This document shows, piece by piece, positions 7,384 through 15,797 of a stretch of DNA of 64,000 nt. Where the stretch lies: assembly GCF_030818655.1 (NCBI RefSeq), contig NZ_JAUTAN010000001.1, positions 1,240,001 through 1,304,000 of the forward strand. Direction: 5' to 3'. The notes beneath the pieces were generated by a model. That model did no database searches and had not been told where the DNA came from. It was given only the letters and a program-made list of their open reading frames with translations. The stretch comes from Nocardioides zeae. Lineage in GTDB: Bacteria > Actinomycetota > Actinomycetes > Propionibacteriales > Nocardioidaceae. Numbering within the stretch: the stretch's first letter is position 1; each line of letters starts with the position of its first letter. The position numbers and the translations under genes were made by a program.

Positions 7384-8313
7384 ATGTCCAGCACCGACAA
7401 GCCCCGGGTCGCCTTCATCGGCCTCGGCAACATGGGCGGCCCGATGGCCGCCAACCTGGTCGAGGCCGGGTACGTCGTGACCGGCTTCGACCCGTCGCCG
7501 GCGGCCGCGAGCGCCGCGAGCGAGGCCGGGGTCACGCCCGCCGACTCGGCCGCCGCGGCAGCGCGGGACGCGCAGGTCGTCATCACGATGCTCCCGAGCG
7601 GCAAGCACGTCCTCGACGTCTACCAGGGCACGAACGGTGACGGGGTGCTCGCCGCGGCGGCCCCGGGTGCGCTGCTCGTCGACTGCTCGACGATCGCCGT
7701 GGACGACGCCCGTGCCGCCGCCGACGCCGCCCGCGCGGCGGGGCACCGCGCCGTGGACGCCCCCGTCTCCGGCGGTGTCGGCGGAGCGACGGCCGGCACG
7801 CTGACGTTCATGGTCGGCGCCGCCGACGACGACCTCGAGGCCGTCAACGCGGTCCTCGAGCCGATGGCCGGCCGCGTCGTCCACTGCGGTGACAGCGGAG
7901 CCGGCCAGGCCGCCAAGATCTGCAACAACATGATCCTCGGCATCTCCATGATCGCCGTCTCGGAGGCCTTCGTGCTCGGCGAGCGACTGGGCCTGACCCA
8001 CCAGGCCCTGTTCGACGTCGCGTCCACCGCGTCGGGCCAGTGCTGGTCGCTCACCACCAACTGTCCCGTGCCGGGGCCGGTGCCGACGAGCCCGGCGAAC
8101 CGCGACTACGCACCGGGCTTCGCCTCGCCGCTGATGGCGAAGGACCTGGGCCTGGCGATGACGGCCGCGGACACCACCCACACCGGCACGCGGATGGGCC
8201 AGCTCGCCGCGGAGATCTACCGTGAGTTCGCCTCCGGCGACGGAGCGGCACTCGACTTCTCCGCCATCATCGGCGCCGTCCGGGACGACCAGAACGAGGG
8301 AGCAGCATCGTGA
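7384..8313 (+). CDS. mmsB: 3-hydroxyisobutyrate dehydrogenase
   Basis: A 309-residue NAD-dependent beta-hydroxyacid dehydrogenase that oxidises 3-hydroxyisobutyrate to methylmalonate semialdehyde. The Rossmann motif is [13 protein letters not shown] (residues 11-23). The substrate-binding [21 protein letters not shown] and the catalytic-lysine region [15 protein letters not shown] are both present. The substrate-specific helix near [19 protein letters not shown] is like true HIBADH. It starts 13 bases after the preceding gene with a GGAAAGGAA ribosome site. The next pathway enzyme (mmsA) is not in the window. Confidence 0.92.
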   Translation: MSSTDKPRVAFIGLGNMGGPMAANLVEAGYVVTGFDPSPAAASAASEAGVTPADSAAAAARDAQVVITMLPSGKHVLDVYQGTNGDGVLAAAAPGALLVDCSTIAVDDARAAADAARAAGHRAVDAPVSGGVGGATAGTLTFMVGAADDDLEAVNAVLEPMAGRVVHCGDSGAGQAAKICNNMILGISMIAVSEAFVLGERLGLTHQALFDVASTASGQCWSLTTNCPVPGPVPTSPANRDYAPGFASPLMAKDLGLAMTAADTTHTGTRMGQLAAEIYREFASGDGAALDFSAIIGAVRDDQNEGAAS

Positions 8314-9089
8314 GCGCGACGTACGAGAACATCACCGTCCGCCGGGAGGGCCGCGTCGGCGTCATCACCCTCGACCGGCCCGAGGCGCTCAACGCCCTCA
8401 ACCTCGCGCTCGGCGCGGAGGTCGTCGCGGCCGCCGAGGAGATGGACGCCGACCGCGGGATCGGCGCGATCGTCCTGACCGGCTCGGAGCGCGCGTTCGC
8501 CGCCGGCGCCGACATCAAGGAGATGGCGTCCCGTGGCTACGCCGACGTCGCGCTGGAGGACTTCTTCTCCACCTGGGACCGGTTCGCCGCGCTGCGCACC
8601 CCGACGATCGCCGCCGTGTCCGGCTACGCGCTGGGCGGCGGCTGCGAGGTCGCCATGATGTGCGACCTCCTCATCGCCGCCGAGTCCGCGAAGTTCGGGC
8701 AACCCGAGATCACGCTCGGCACCATCCCCGGCATCGGTGGCTCCCAGCGCCTGACGCGGGCCATCGGCAAGGCCAAGGCGATGGACCTCGTCCTCACCGG
8801 CCGCATGATGGACGTGACCGAGGCCGAGCGGTCGGGCCTGGTGTCCCGGGTCGTGCCGACCGCGGAGCTGCTCGACGTCGCGATGGAGACCGCCGCGAAG
8901 ATCGCCTCGATGTCGCTCCCCGCGGCGTACGCGGCGAAGGAGGCCGTCGCGGAGGCCTTCGAGACGACGCTGGCGGCCGGCGTGCGGTTCGAGCGCCGCA
9001 CGTTCCACGCGACCTTCGCGCTCGCCGACCGGGCCGAGGGCATGGCCGCGTTCGTCGAGAAGCGGCGCCCGGACTTCACGCACGGCTGA
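8310..9089 (+). CDS. Enoyl-CoA hydratase
   Basis: A 259-residue crotonase-family hydratase adding water to 2-enoyl-CoA, here probably methacrylyl-CoA. Landmarks are [14 protein letters not shown] (oxyanion hole and substrate loop), [15 protein letters not shown], and [20 protein letters not shown] with the two catalytic-region acids. The GTG start overlaps the stop of the dehydrogenase (GTGA). It is the last gene of the four-gene operon. Confidence 0.9.
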   Translation: MSATYENITVRREGRVGVITLDRPEALNALNLALGAEVVAAAEEMDADRGIGAIVLTGSERAFAAGADIKEMASRGYADVALEDFFSTWDRFAALRTPTIAAVSGYALGGGCEVAMMCDLLIAAESAKFGQPEITLGTIPGIGGSQRLTRAIGKAKAMDLVLTGRMMDVTEAERSGLVSRVVPTAELLDVAMETAAKIASMSLPAAYAAKEAVAEAFETTLAAGVRFERRTFHATFALADRAEGMAAFVEKRRPDFTHG

Positions 9090-9186
9090 GGGGGAACGGC
9101 GGGGGTGCCGCGATGCGTCCCCGCCGCCTTCGTCGGTGGGATCCGTGTCACGGGTGGCCGTCGTCAGCGCCGGCGCCCGACCCGTT

Positions 9187-9412
9187 TAGGCTGGTCCCGC
9201 TGGTTCGCCCCGGCAGCCGGTCGGTGGCGAGGCAAGAGGGAACCCGGTGCGAGTCCGGGACTGCCCCGCAGCGGTGAGCGGGAACGACCGCCGTCACGAA
9301 GCACTGGGTCCGTGCGGGCCTGGGAAGCGACGGCCAGTAGGTCCGGCGTCCCGTCCTCGGACGGGAGCGGCCGGTCGCCCGCGAGTCCGAAGACCTGCCA
9401 GCTCCCGTGGGT
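9187..9412 (+). ncRNA. Cobalamin riboswitch upstream of peptide/nickel-type ABC importer
   Basis: All hallmarks are present in order: AGAGGGAACCCGGTG, the core ACTGCCCCGCAGCGGTGAG, CACGAAGCACTGGG, TGGGAAGCGACGGCCAGTAGG, and the B12 box GCGAGTCCGAAGACCTGCCA at 9381-9400. A TAGGCT box at 9187-9192 may be the -10. The 160 bases after the B12 box hold the expression platform before the GTG at 9572. Adenosylcobalamin binding should lower expression of the importer. Confidence 0.93.
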
Positions 9413-9571
9413 GCGACGTCCGCGGTGGTCGGATGCCTCGAGGGCGGGCTCCACGACACGTTCGGTGGCTGGCGGCCGGGTGGGCCGCGAGCCCGGGTGC
9501 GTGCGCCCCGTCGGTCCCGTCCGCTCCGGTGCGCGCCCGCGGTCAACCCGCACCCGAGCCGAAGGTCCATC

Positions 9572-11077
9572 GTGAACCGTCACTCCTCCGCGCCCGCAGC
9601 GGCGCTCGTCGCCACTGCCGCGCTCCTCACCGCCTGCTCGCCGGGCGGCTCGTCCGACGCCGGTCCCGGCGGCGACGACCGTCTCCGCTTCGCCTACGCC
9701 TTCACCCCGACCACGGCGCTGTCGCCGTACTCCGACGACGCCACCACGGCGTACGCCGCGGGCGCGACCGAGACGCTGGTGCGCCTCGATCCGGCTGGAC
9801 TGCCCGAGCCCGCGCTGGCGACCGCGTGGGAGCAGGTCGACCTGACGACGTGGCGCTTCGAGATCCGTCCCGACGTCGTCTTCCACGACGGCACACCCGT
9901 GACGGGCGAGACCGTCGCGGCCGCGCTCGACGCCGCCGCGGCCGCCGAGCCCGCCCCCCGTGCACTCTCCGGCGGCAGCATCGACGCCACGGCGGAGGAG
10001 GGTCCGAACGGTGACGTCGTCGTGGTCACCACCGCCGAGCCCGACCCGGTGCTGGTGCAGCGGCTGACGTCGCCGGAGCTCGTGGTGCTCGCCCCCTCCG
10101 CCTACGCCGACCCCGCCCGGCCGACGCCTGTCGGGACCGGCACCGGCCCCTACGAGATCACCGACACCGACCTGACGACGCAGATGACGCTCGAGGCGAA
10201 CCCCGACTACTGGGCCGGTGCGCCCGCGATGGACGGCGTCGACGTCACGTTCGTCGGGGATGCCGGCGCGCGGCTCCAGGCGTTCCGGTCCGACCAGGTC
10301 GACCTCGCCCAGGCCCTCCCCGCCGCGCAGCTGGACCAGATCGACGAGGACGAGCTCCTCGCCGTACCGCTGCCCCGGACCGTGAGCCTGCACCTCACCC
10401 AGACGTCGGACGTGCTCGCGGACCCCGGGCAGCGCGAGCTGGTGCGGGCGGCGGTGGCGGAGCTCGACCTGGCCGGCACGATCTACGCGGGACGTGCCGA
10501 GCCCGCGGGCGGTCTGTTCAACGCCGCGGTGTCGGCGTGGGCGGCCGACCGCGAGGCGGCGACACACCCGGCGGCGGCCGCCGCGGCGTCCACGACGCCG
10601 ATCACCCTGGCGACGTTCACCGACCGGCCCGAGCTGCCGGAGATGGCGACGGCGATCGCGGACGCGCTGCGGGCGGTCGGGTTCGAGGTGGAGGTCGTGG
10701 CGCGGCCCTACGACGAGATGGAGACCGACTACCTCGACGGCACCTATGACCTGGTGATCATGAGCCGGTCCTACGGTCAGGACACCGCCGACCCGGTGGG
10801 CTACCTGCAGACCGACTTCGGCTGCGACGGCACCTACAACATCAGCCGGTCCTGCGACGCGGCGCTCGACGCGGAGCTCGCCGACGCGCAGCTGGTGGCC
10901 GACCCGGACGAGCGCGCTGCCGCAGCGGTCGCGGTCGAGCAGCAGGTGCTCGGGGACGTGTGGGCGGTGCCCCTCGTGCACGACGCCACGCAGTTCGGCG
11001 TCCAGGGCGTGACCGGCCTCGCGAGCGACCCGTTCGAGCGCGCGGTCGTCACGAGCACGACGAGCGTCGACCGCTGA
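9572..11077 (+). CDS. Extracellular solute-binding lipoprotein, family 5 (B12-controlled)
   Basis: This 501-residue protein starts with a lipoprotein signal (lipobox LLTAC, Cys near residue 23) and a Gly/Ser-rich linker, then a peptide/nickel/opine-type binding fold: SPYSDDATTAYAAGATETLV, LATAWEQVDLTTWRFEIRPD, VVFHDGTPVTGETV, GTGPYEI, LEANPDYWAG. GTG at 9572 has GAAGG 6 bases upstream. Peptides, nickel, cobalt chelates and heme are all ligands in this family. The riboswitch and the partner ABC genes downstream point to cobalt or a corrinoid precursor, but that is inference. Confidence 0.85.
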   Translation: MNRHSSAPAAALVATAALLTACSPGGSSDAGPGGDDRLRFAYAFTPTTALSPYSDDATTAYAAGATETLVRLDPAGLPEPALATAWEQVDLTTWRFEIRPDVVFHDGTPVTGETVAAALDAAAAAEPAPRALSGGSIDATAEEGPNGDVVVVTTAEPDPVLVQRLTSPELVVLAPSAYADPARPTPVGTGTGPYEITDTDLTTQMTLEANPDYWAGAPAMDGVDVTFVGDAGARLQAFRSDQVDLAQALPAAQLDQIDEDELLAVPLPRTVSLHLTQTSDVLADPGQRELVRAAVAELDLAGTIYAGRAEPAGGLFNAAVSAWAADREAATHPAAAAAASTTPITLATFTDRPELPEMATAIADALRAVGFEVEVVARPYDEMETDYLDGTYDLVIMSRSYGQDTADPVGYLQTDFGCDGTYNISRSCDAALDAELADAQLVADPDERAAAAVAVEQQVLGDVWAVPLVHDATQFGVQGVTGLASDPFERAVVTSTTSVDR

Positions 11078-12544
11078 CGCTCGTCCGGTGGGAGGGCGTC
11101 CGCCTGCGACGGCGGTCGGACGCCTCTCCCGTGCTCGGCCCGCTCGACCTGGCCCTCGCGCCGGGGGAGCGGGTCGCGCTGGTCGGCCCCTCGGGAGCGG
11201 GCAAGACGCTGACCGCGCGCCTCGCCTGCCTACCGCCGCCCGCCGACCTGCGGCTCGAGGGCACGGTCGCGGTCGGCGGACGGACGGGGTTGCTCGCGCA
11301 GGAGTCCGCGACCGCGCTCGACCCCGGGAGCACGGTGGGCCGTCAGCTCGGGCTCGTGGCCCGCACCCGCACCGCGGACCGGGGCGCGGCGCGGCGCGCG
11401 GTGGTCGCGGTGCTCGACGAGCTCGGCCTCGACCCGGCCGTGGCTCGACGGCACCCGACCGTGCTCTCGGGCGGCCAGCGGCAGCGCGTGGCCCTCGCGC
11501 TCGCGCTCCTCGCCGAGCCCGACCTCCTCGTCGCCGACGAGCCGACCTCGGCCCTCGACCCGGTGACCGCCGCCGAGGTCGTGGCCGCGCTGCGGCGCGC
11601 CCTCGACGCCCGCCGTACGGCGCTGCTGCTCGTCACGCACGACCCGGGTGTGGCCGCCGTCCTGTGCGACCGCGTCGTGCGCCTCGCGGACGGTCGCGTG
11701 CACCAGGGCACCGGGACCGCGGCGCCGGATCCGCGGACGGCGGCTCGCACGGTGCCGCTCGCGCCGGGGGAGCCGGTTCTCACCTGGGCAGGGGTCACCC
11801 GGACCTGGCGTGCCCCGGGAGGTCCCGACGGCTGCCGGGGACGCGGCACGACCGTCGGCGTCCGCGACGTGTCCCTCGAGGTGCGCGCCGGCGAGCACGT
11901 CGCCGTGCTCGGTGCGTCGGGCGCCGGCAAGTCCACCCTCGTGCGGCTCGCTGCCGCTCGCGACCGCCCGGAGGCGGGCAGCGTGCAGGTCGCCCCCGGG
12001 GGCGGGTCGCACGCCGGCCCTGCAGTCCGTGCCGCAGGACGCCGGTGGTTCCCTGACGCCGTGGCGCACGGTGCGGCAGCTGCTCGTCGAGGCGCTCCGC
12101 GTCGGCCATCCGGACGATCCCGACCACGAGGACGTCCGCCTGGTCGAGCTGCTCTCGGTGGTTCACCTGGGGCACGACCTCCTCGACCGGCGCCCGGGCA
12201 CGCTGTCCGGCGGCCAACGGCAGCGGGTCGCGATCGCGCGGGCCCTCGCGACCGCACCCCGGGTGCTGCTGGGGGACGAGATGCTCAGCGCACTCGACGC
12301 CCCCACCCGCGGCGCGGTGGCGGAGGCGCTCCGCGCCCACGCCGACGCAGCGGGCACGACGCTCGTGGTCTGCACCCACGACCTCGACGTCGCCGCCCGA
12401 CTGGGCGTCCGGGTGGTCGTGCTCGCCGACGGCAGGGTGGTGGACGACGGTCCGATCGCGTTGCTCGCCGCGGACGACGCGGGATCGGCGGCCCTACGGG
12501 CACTGCGGGACGCGTCCGGGCGACGCACGGGTGCGCTCCGGTGA
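11074..12544 (+). pseudogene. Fused double ATPase of the B12-controlled importer, frameshifted
   Basis: Two ABC ATPase domains of the DppD/DppF type lie in tandem. Domain 1 has GPSGAGKT, LSGGQRQRVALALALL, LLVADEPTSALD and LLVTHDPG. Domain 2 has GASGAGKST, then QSVPQDAGGSLTPW, LSGGQRQRVAIARALA, VLLGDEMLSALD and VCTHDLD. The two parts of domain 2 are in different frames; a +1 shift is needed near the C5G5 run at 11993-12002, soon after the second Walker A. The start is uncertain: CTG at 11074 overlaps the preceding stop, and no ATG/GTG is nearby. It could be a true pseudogene, an assembly error in the homopolymer, or slippage. Confidence 0.7.
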
Positions 12545-14292
12545 GCGCGGTGCTGCGGGTCCTCGCCACGGTCGCGGGGCTCGTGCTGGTCGTGGCGTCG
12601 CTGCCGTGGCTCCGGGGCGAGGACCCGGCGGTCACCGTGCTCCGCGTGCGCTTCCGCCAGCGGGGCGAGGATCCCGACGCGGTGAGGGCGCTGCGCGAGC
12701 AGCTCGACCTGGCGCCGGACCCGGTGACCGGAGCCGCCCGGTGGTTGGCCGCCGCGGCGCGCGGAGACCTGGGGGAGAGCTGGGTCAGCGGCCAGCCCGT
12801 GCTCGAGCGTGCGCAGCCCGCGGTGGCCGCCTCCGCCACGCTGGCTGGCTGCGCGATCGCGGTCGCCCTGGTCCTCACGACGCTGGCCCTGATCGGCCCG
12901 GTCGTGCGGGCGGCCCGCACGGGCACCGCCACGCGGCCGCGTCTCAAGGTCGCGGCGGTCACGGTCGCGGCCCTCCCCGAGGTGATCACCGGCAGTCTCC
13001 TCGTCGTCGCCCTGTCCGTGCACCTCGGTCTGCTGCCCGCCACGGGCTGGCACGGCTGGGGCAGCGTCGTCGCGCCGGCCCTCGCCCTCGGCGTACCGGC
13101 CGCAGGGCTGCTCACCCGGCTGCTCGCGGGGGTGCTCGACCAGGCCGTGACGGAGCAGTGGGTGACGACGTGGCGGGCCAACGGGGTGCCGACGGCCCCG
13201 GTGGCCCGGGCACTGGCGCGCCGCGTCGTCGGCCGGGGCGCGTCCCAGGTCGCCGTCGTGTGGGTCGGGATGCTCGGCACGGCGGTCGCCGTGGAGAAGG
13301 TGTTCAGCGTGCCGGGGGTGGGGTCGCTCGCGGTGCGTTCGGCGCTCACGCAGGACGTCCCCGTGCTCCAGGCCTGCCTGCTGGCCGTCGTGGGCCTCGG
13401 TCTCGCCGGTGCCGGGGCGGCGCTCCTCCTGCACCGGCTGCTGCTCGTCGGCGCGACCGGCCGTGACGATCTCGGGGTGACGGCCGACGCGTCCCACGGG
13501 TCGCCGCGGGTCGTCGTGCTGGTGACGGTGGTGCTGGCGGTCCTCGTGCTCGGTGGCCTGCCCCGCGACGGTGGGTCCTCGGACCTCGCCGCTCGCCTCG
13601 CCCCTCCCGGTGTGCGGCACCCCCTCGGCGCCGACGCGGTCGGGCACGACCTCTGGGGCCGTGTCGCGGACGCGACGGTCCGCACCGTCGGCCTGGCCGT
13701 GCTGGTCAGCGTGCTGGCGCTCGCCGTCGCCCTCCTCGTGGGACTCGCCGCCCGCCGTCTCCGGGTGGGGGCGATGGACGTGCTCGTGACCGTGCCGAGC
13801 ACGGTCGTCGGCATGGTCGTCGCCGCCGCGCTCGGGCCGGGCCTCCTCGGCGCCTGCGTCGCGGTCGCCGCGGTCGCCTGGATCCCGCTCGCGGTCCACG
13901 CCCGCGGCCTCGTCGTCGAGGCACGTGGTGCGGGACACGTCGGGGCAGCCCGTCGTCTCGGTCTCGGGCGGGCGCGGGTCGGCGTCGTGCACCTGCTGCC
14001 CGGGGTCCTCGGTCCCCTGGCGCAGCACGCGCTCGCCCGCCTGCCCCTCAACGCCGTGGCGATCGCCGGCCTCAGCTTCATCGGCCTGGGCGCGGACCCG
14101 GACGCCGCCGAGCTGGGCGCGATGCTGGCCGAGGGACTGCGCTACCTCGAGGTCGCGCCGTGGGTCGTGCTCGTCCCCGGTGGGGTGCTGCTGCTCCTCG
14201 GTGTCGGAGCGGGCGCGGCGGGCGGAGTCCAGCGGCGTGCGCGGCGCACGACCAGGCTCAGGCGTGGGGCAGCTGCATCAGTCGGAGGTTGA
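12541..14292 (+). CDS. Fused ABC permease (DppB-DppC type) of the B12-controlled importer
   Basis: The 583-residue product is two peptide/nickel-type permeases in one chain. The first half (about 1-310) has VTEQWVTTWRANG and VEKVFSVPGVGSLAV; the second has HPLGADAVGHDLWGRV, the EAA-like AARRLGLGRARVGVVHLLPG, and LSFIGLGADPDAAELGAML, the typical DppC C-terminus. Roughly 10-12 membrane segments are visible. GTG at 12541 overlaps the ATPase stop (GTGA). The last 35 bases overlap the convergent gene ending at 14258. Fusion of both permeases and both ATPases makes this a compact three-gene importer. Confidence 0.8.
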   Translation: MSAVLRVLATVAGLVLVVASLPWLRGEDPAVTVLRVRFRQRGEDPDAVRALREQLDLAPDPVTGAARWLAAAARGDLGESWVSGQPVLERAQPAVAASATLAGCAIAVALVLTTLALIGPVVRAARTGTATRPRLKVAAVTVAALPEVITGSLLVVALSVHLGLLPATGWHGWGSVVAPALALGVPAAGLLTRLLAGVLDQAVTEQWVTTWRANGVPTAPVARALARRVVGRGASQVAVVWVGMLGTAVAVEKVFSVPGVGSLAVRSALTQDVPVLQACLLAVVGLGLAGAGAALLLHRLLLVGATGRDDLGVTADASHGSPRVVVLVTVVLAVLVLGGLPRDGGSSDLAARLAPPGVRHPLGADAVGHDLWGRVADATVRTVGLAVLVSVLALAVALLVGLAARRLRVGAMDVLVTVPSTVVGMVVAAALGPGLLGACVAVAAVAWIPLAVHARGLVVEARGAGHVGAARRLGLGRARVGVVHLLPGVLGPLAQHALARLPLNAVAIAGLSFIGLGADPDAAELGAMLAEGLRYLEVAPWVVLVPGGVLLLLGVGAGAAGGVQRRARRTTRLRRGAAASVGG

Positions 14293-14521
14293 GCTGCCCG
14301 ACCACCTCGTCGAGGCTCCGTCCCGACTCCCGCGCGAGGAGGCCGAGGGCGAGCTCCGCCACGAGGAGCGCGCCGCCGGCGAGGTCGCCGTCCTCGACGA
14401 GCTGGCGGGTGAGTGCCCGGGCGCCGTCGATGTCGCCGCGACCGCGCGCCGCGACGAGCCCGGCGACCTGCTGGGCGGAGCCCAGGAGCCCGTCCAGCCC
14501 GGTCTCCTGCCGCGCACTCAT
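14258..14521 (-). CDS. Small hypothetical protein coupled to sodA
   Basis: The 87-residue product is alpha-helical, Leu/Ala-rich and without a membrane segment (for example GLLGSAQQVAGLVAARG and LVAELALGLLARESG). Its ATG overlaps the sodA stop (ATGA), so the two are translated together. No family is recognised. Co-transcription with superoxide dismutase suggests a role in oxidative or metal stress. Confidence 0.55.
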   Translation of the reverse strand: MSARQETGLDGLLGSAQQVAGLVAARGRGDIDGARALTRQLVEDGDLAGGALLVAELALGLLARESGRSLDEVVGQLNLRLMQLPHA

Positions 14522-15138
14522 GCGAGGAGCCCCGGGGTCTGGGCGCGGGCGCGGTCGAACCGCGCCTGGACGTCGGCCCAGTTGGCGACGTTCCACCACT
14601 GCGCCACGAAGGTGGCCTTGTCGTTCCGGTAGTCGAGGTAGTAGGCGTGCTCCCACATGTCCAGCATGAGCAGGGGGACGAGGCAGGCGGGCAGGTTGCC
14701 CTGCTGGTCGTAGAGCTGCACGACGTGGAGCCGTTCACCGAGGACGTCCCAGGCGAGGATCGACCAGCCGGAGCCCTGGATGCCGAGGGCGTTGGCCTGG
14801 AACTGGGCGCGGAACCTGTCGAAGCGCCCGAAGAACTCGTCGATGGCCTGGGCGAGCTCGCCGGTGGGCTTGTCGCCCCCGTCGGGAGACATGTTCGGCC
14901 AGAAGATCGAGTGGTTCAGGTGGCCGCCCAGGTGGAACGACAGCGACTTCTCCAGCCCCGTGAGGTGCGTGAAGGTGTCGGTCGCGCGCGCCTCCTCGAG
15001 CTGCTCGAGCGTCGTGTTCACGCCCTTCACGTAGGTCGCGTGGTGCTTGTCGTGGTGCAGCTCCATGATCGCGCCCGAGATGTACGGCTCGAGCGCGGCG
15101 ACGTCGTAGGGCAGGTCGGGAAGCACGTAGTCGGGCAC
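14518..15138 (-). CDS. sodA: Superoxide dismutase, Fe/Mn family
   Basis: A 206-residue cytosolic enzyme that disproportionates superoxide. Metal ligands are seen as His in ELHHDKHHATYV, His in GGHLNHSIFW, and Asp/His in MLDMWEHAYYLDY. The YDQQGN loop fits manganese or cambialistic members. ATG at 15138 has AGGAG 6 bases upstream. A TATGGT -10 (15177-15182) and a Nur-like box over the -35 suggest nickel-dependent repression, as known for Fe-SOD in Streptomyces with NiSOD as the alternative. A small helical gene follows in the same operon. Confidence 0.92.
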   Translation of the reverse strand: MPDYVLPDLPYDVAALEPYISGAIMELHHDKHHATYVKGVNTTLEQLEEARATDTFTHLTGLEKSLSFHLGGHLNHSIFWPNMSPDGGDKPTGELAQAIDEFFGRFDRFRAQFQANALGIQGSGWSILAWDVLGERLHVVQLYDQQGNLPACLVPLLMLDMWEHAYYLDYRNDKATFVAQWWNVANWADVQARFDRARAQTPGLLA

Positions 15139-15188
15139 GGTCGCTCCTGGGGTGGATCGGGTCGAAGGTTGCTGCGACCATAGCGCTA

Positions 15189-15205
15189 TTGCAAGACATT
15201 TGCAG
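15189..15205. promoter_or_regulatory. Nur-like (nickel uptake regulator) box at the sodA promoter
   Basis: TTGCAA-GACAT-TTGCAG matches the Streptomyces Nur consensus tTGCaa-N5-ttGCAA with the exact 5-base spacing. On the minus strand its distal half (CTGCAA) is exactly 17 bases from the TATGGT -10, so a bound regulator would cover the -35. Confidence 0.55.
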
Positions 15206-15225
15206 CAAGCCGGTTCTTCGAGTCT

Positions 15226-15345
15226 TCAGCCCGGGCTCGCGCCGCCGGCAGAGGTCGAACGTCGCCGGCCCCACCAGGCCAGGAGCCTCGCCTGCTGGCG
15301 CTCGGCCCACAGGCGCCGTCGTCGCAGGCGTCTGCTCTCGTACAT
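15226..15345 (-). CDS. Possible very small basic protein
   Basis: A 39-residue frame from the ATG at 15345 encodes an extremely Arg-rich peptide (SRRLRRRRLWAERQQARLL). It lies between the HEAT-like gene and sodA. A weak GGAAG is upstream. No homologue is recognised, and the frame may be chance in such GC-rich DNA. Confidence 0.2.
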   Translation of the reverse strand: MYESRRLRRRRLWAERQQARLLAWWGRRRSTSAGGASPG

Positions 15346-15364
15346 GTCGTCTCGCTTCCGCGTG

Positions 15365-15793
15365 CTAGGGCTGCCAGCCGGCGGCCCACGCGACGACCGC
15401 CCGCACCGCGGGGTCGGGGTCGTCGGCGAGCCGGGCGAGCAGGTCGGGGTGGCACAGGCGGTGGGCCGCGACCCACCCCCGCACCCGGTTGTCGGCGTCC
15501 TCGGCCAGCAGGGCGAGCACCCAGGTCGGCGTGCGTGGGTTGCGCGCGACGCAGGCGCGGACCGACGACTGGGCGTCGGCGGCGAGGTGCTCGAGGACGT
15601 CCATCGGTGCGTGCTGGGACAGGGCCGCGCTCTCGCGGATCGCCGTCGTCGGGTCGGCCGCGAGGGCGCGCACGCGGCGTACCTTGCTCGCCGACGCCGG
15701 GGGAGAGGTGAAGGCGGAGAGCGGGGGACCGCCCTCGCCGGAGGTGGCGAGGGCGGCCCGGTGCGCCGGGCTGAGGAAGCCGATGCAGGACAT
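15365..15793 (-). CDS. HEAT/variant leucine-rich repeat-like protein
   Basis: The 142-residue product holds degenerate ~25-residue helical repeats (ALAADPTTAIRESAALSQHA, LAADAQSSVRACVARNPRTP, LAEDADNRVRGWVAAHRLC, LADDPDPAVRAVVAWAAG), the alpha-solenoid pattern of actinobacterial variant leucine-rich repeat proteins. Such domains bind other proteins. It starts 4 bases after nrdB and so shares the B12-controlled transcript. A role with ribonucleotide reductase is possible but untested. Confidence 0.65.
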   Translation of the reverse strand: MSCIGFLSPAHRAALATSGEGGPPLSAFTSPPASASKVRRVRALAADPTTAIRESAALSQHAPMDVLEHLAADAQSSVRACVARNPRTPTWVLALLAEDADNRVRGWVAAHRLCHPDLLARLADDPDPAVRAVVAWAAGWQP

Positions 15794-15797
15794 CGCC

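Noticed and set aside
10960..14292. One apparent 1110-residue ORF covering ATPase and permease
   Set aside because: It is open only because of high GC. After the second Walker A it leaves the real ATPase frame, and the permease has its own overlapping GTG at 12541.
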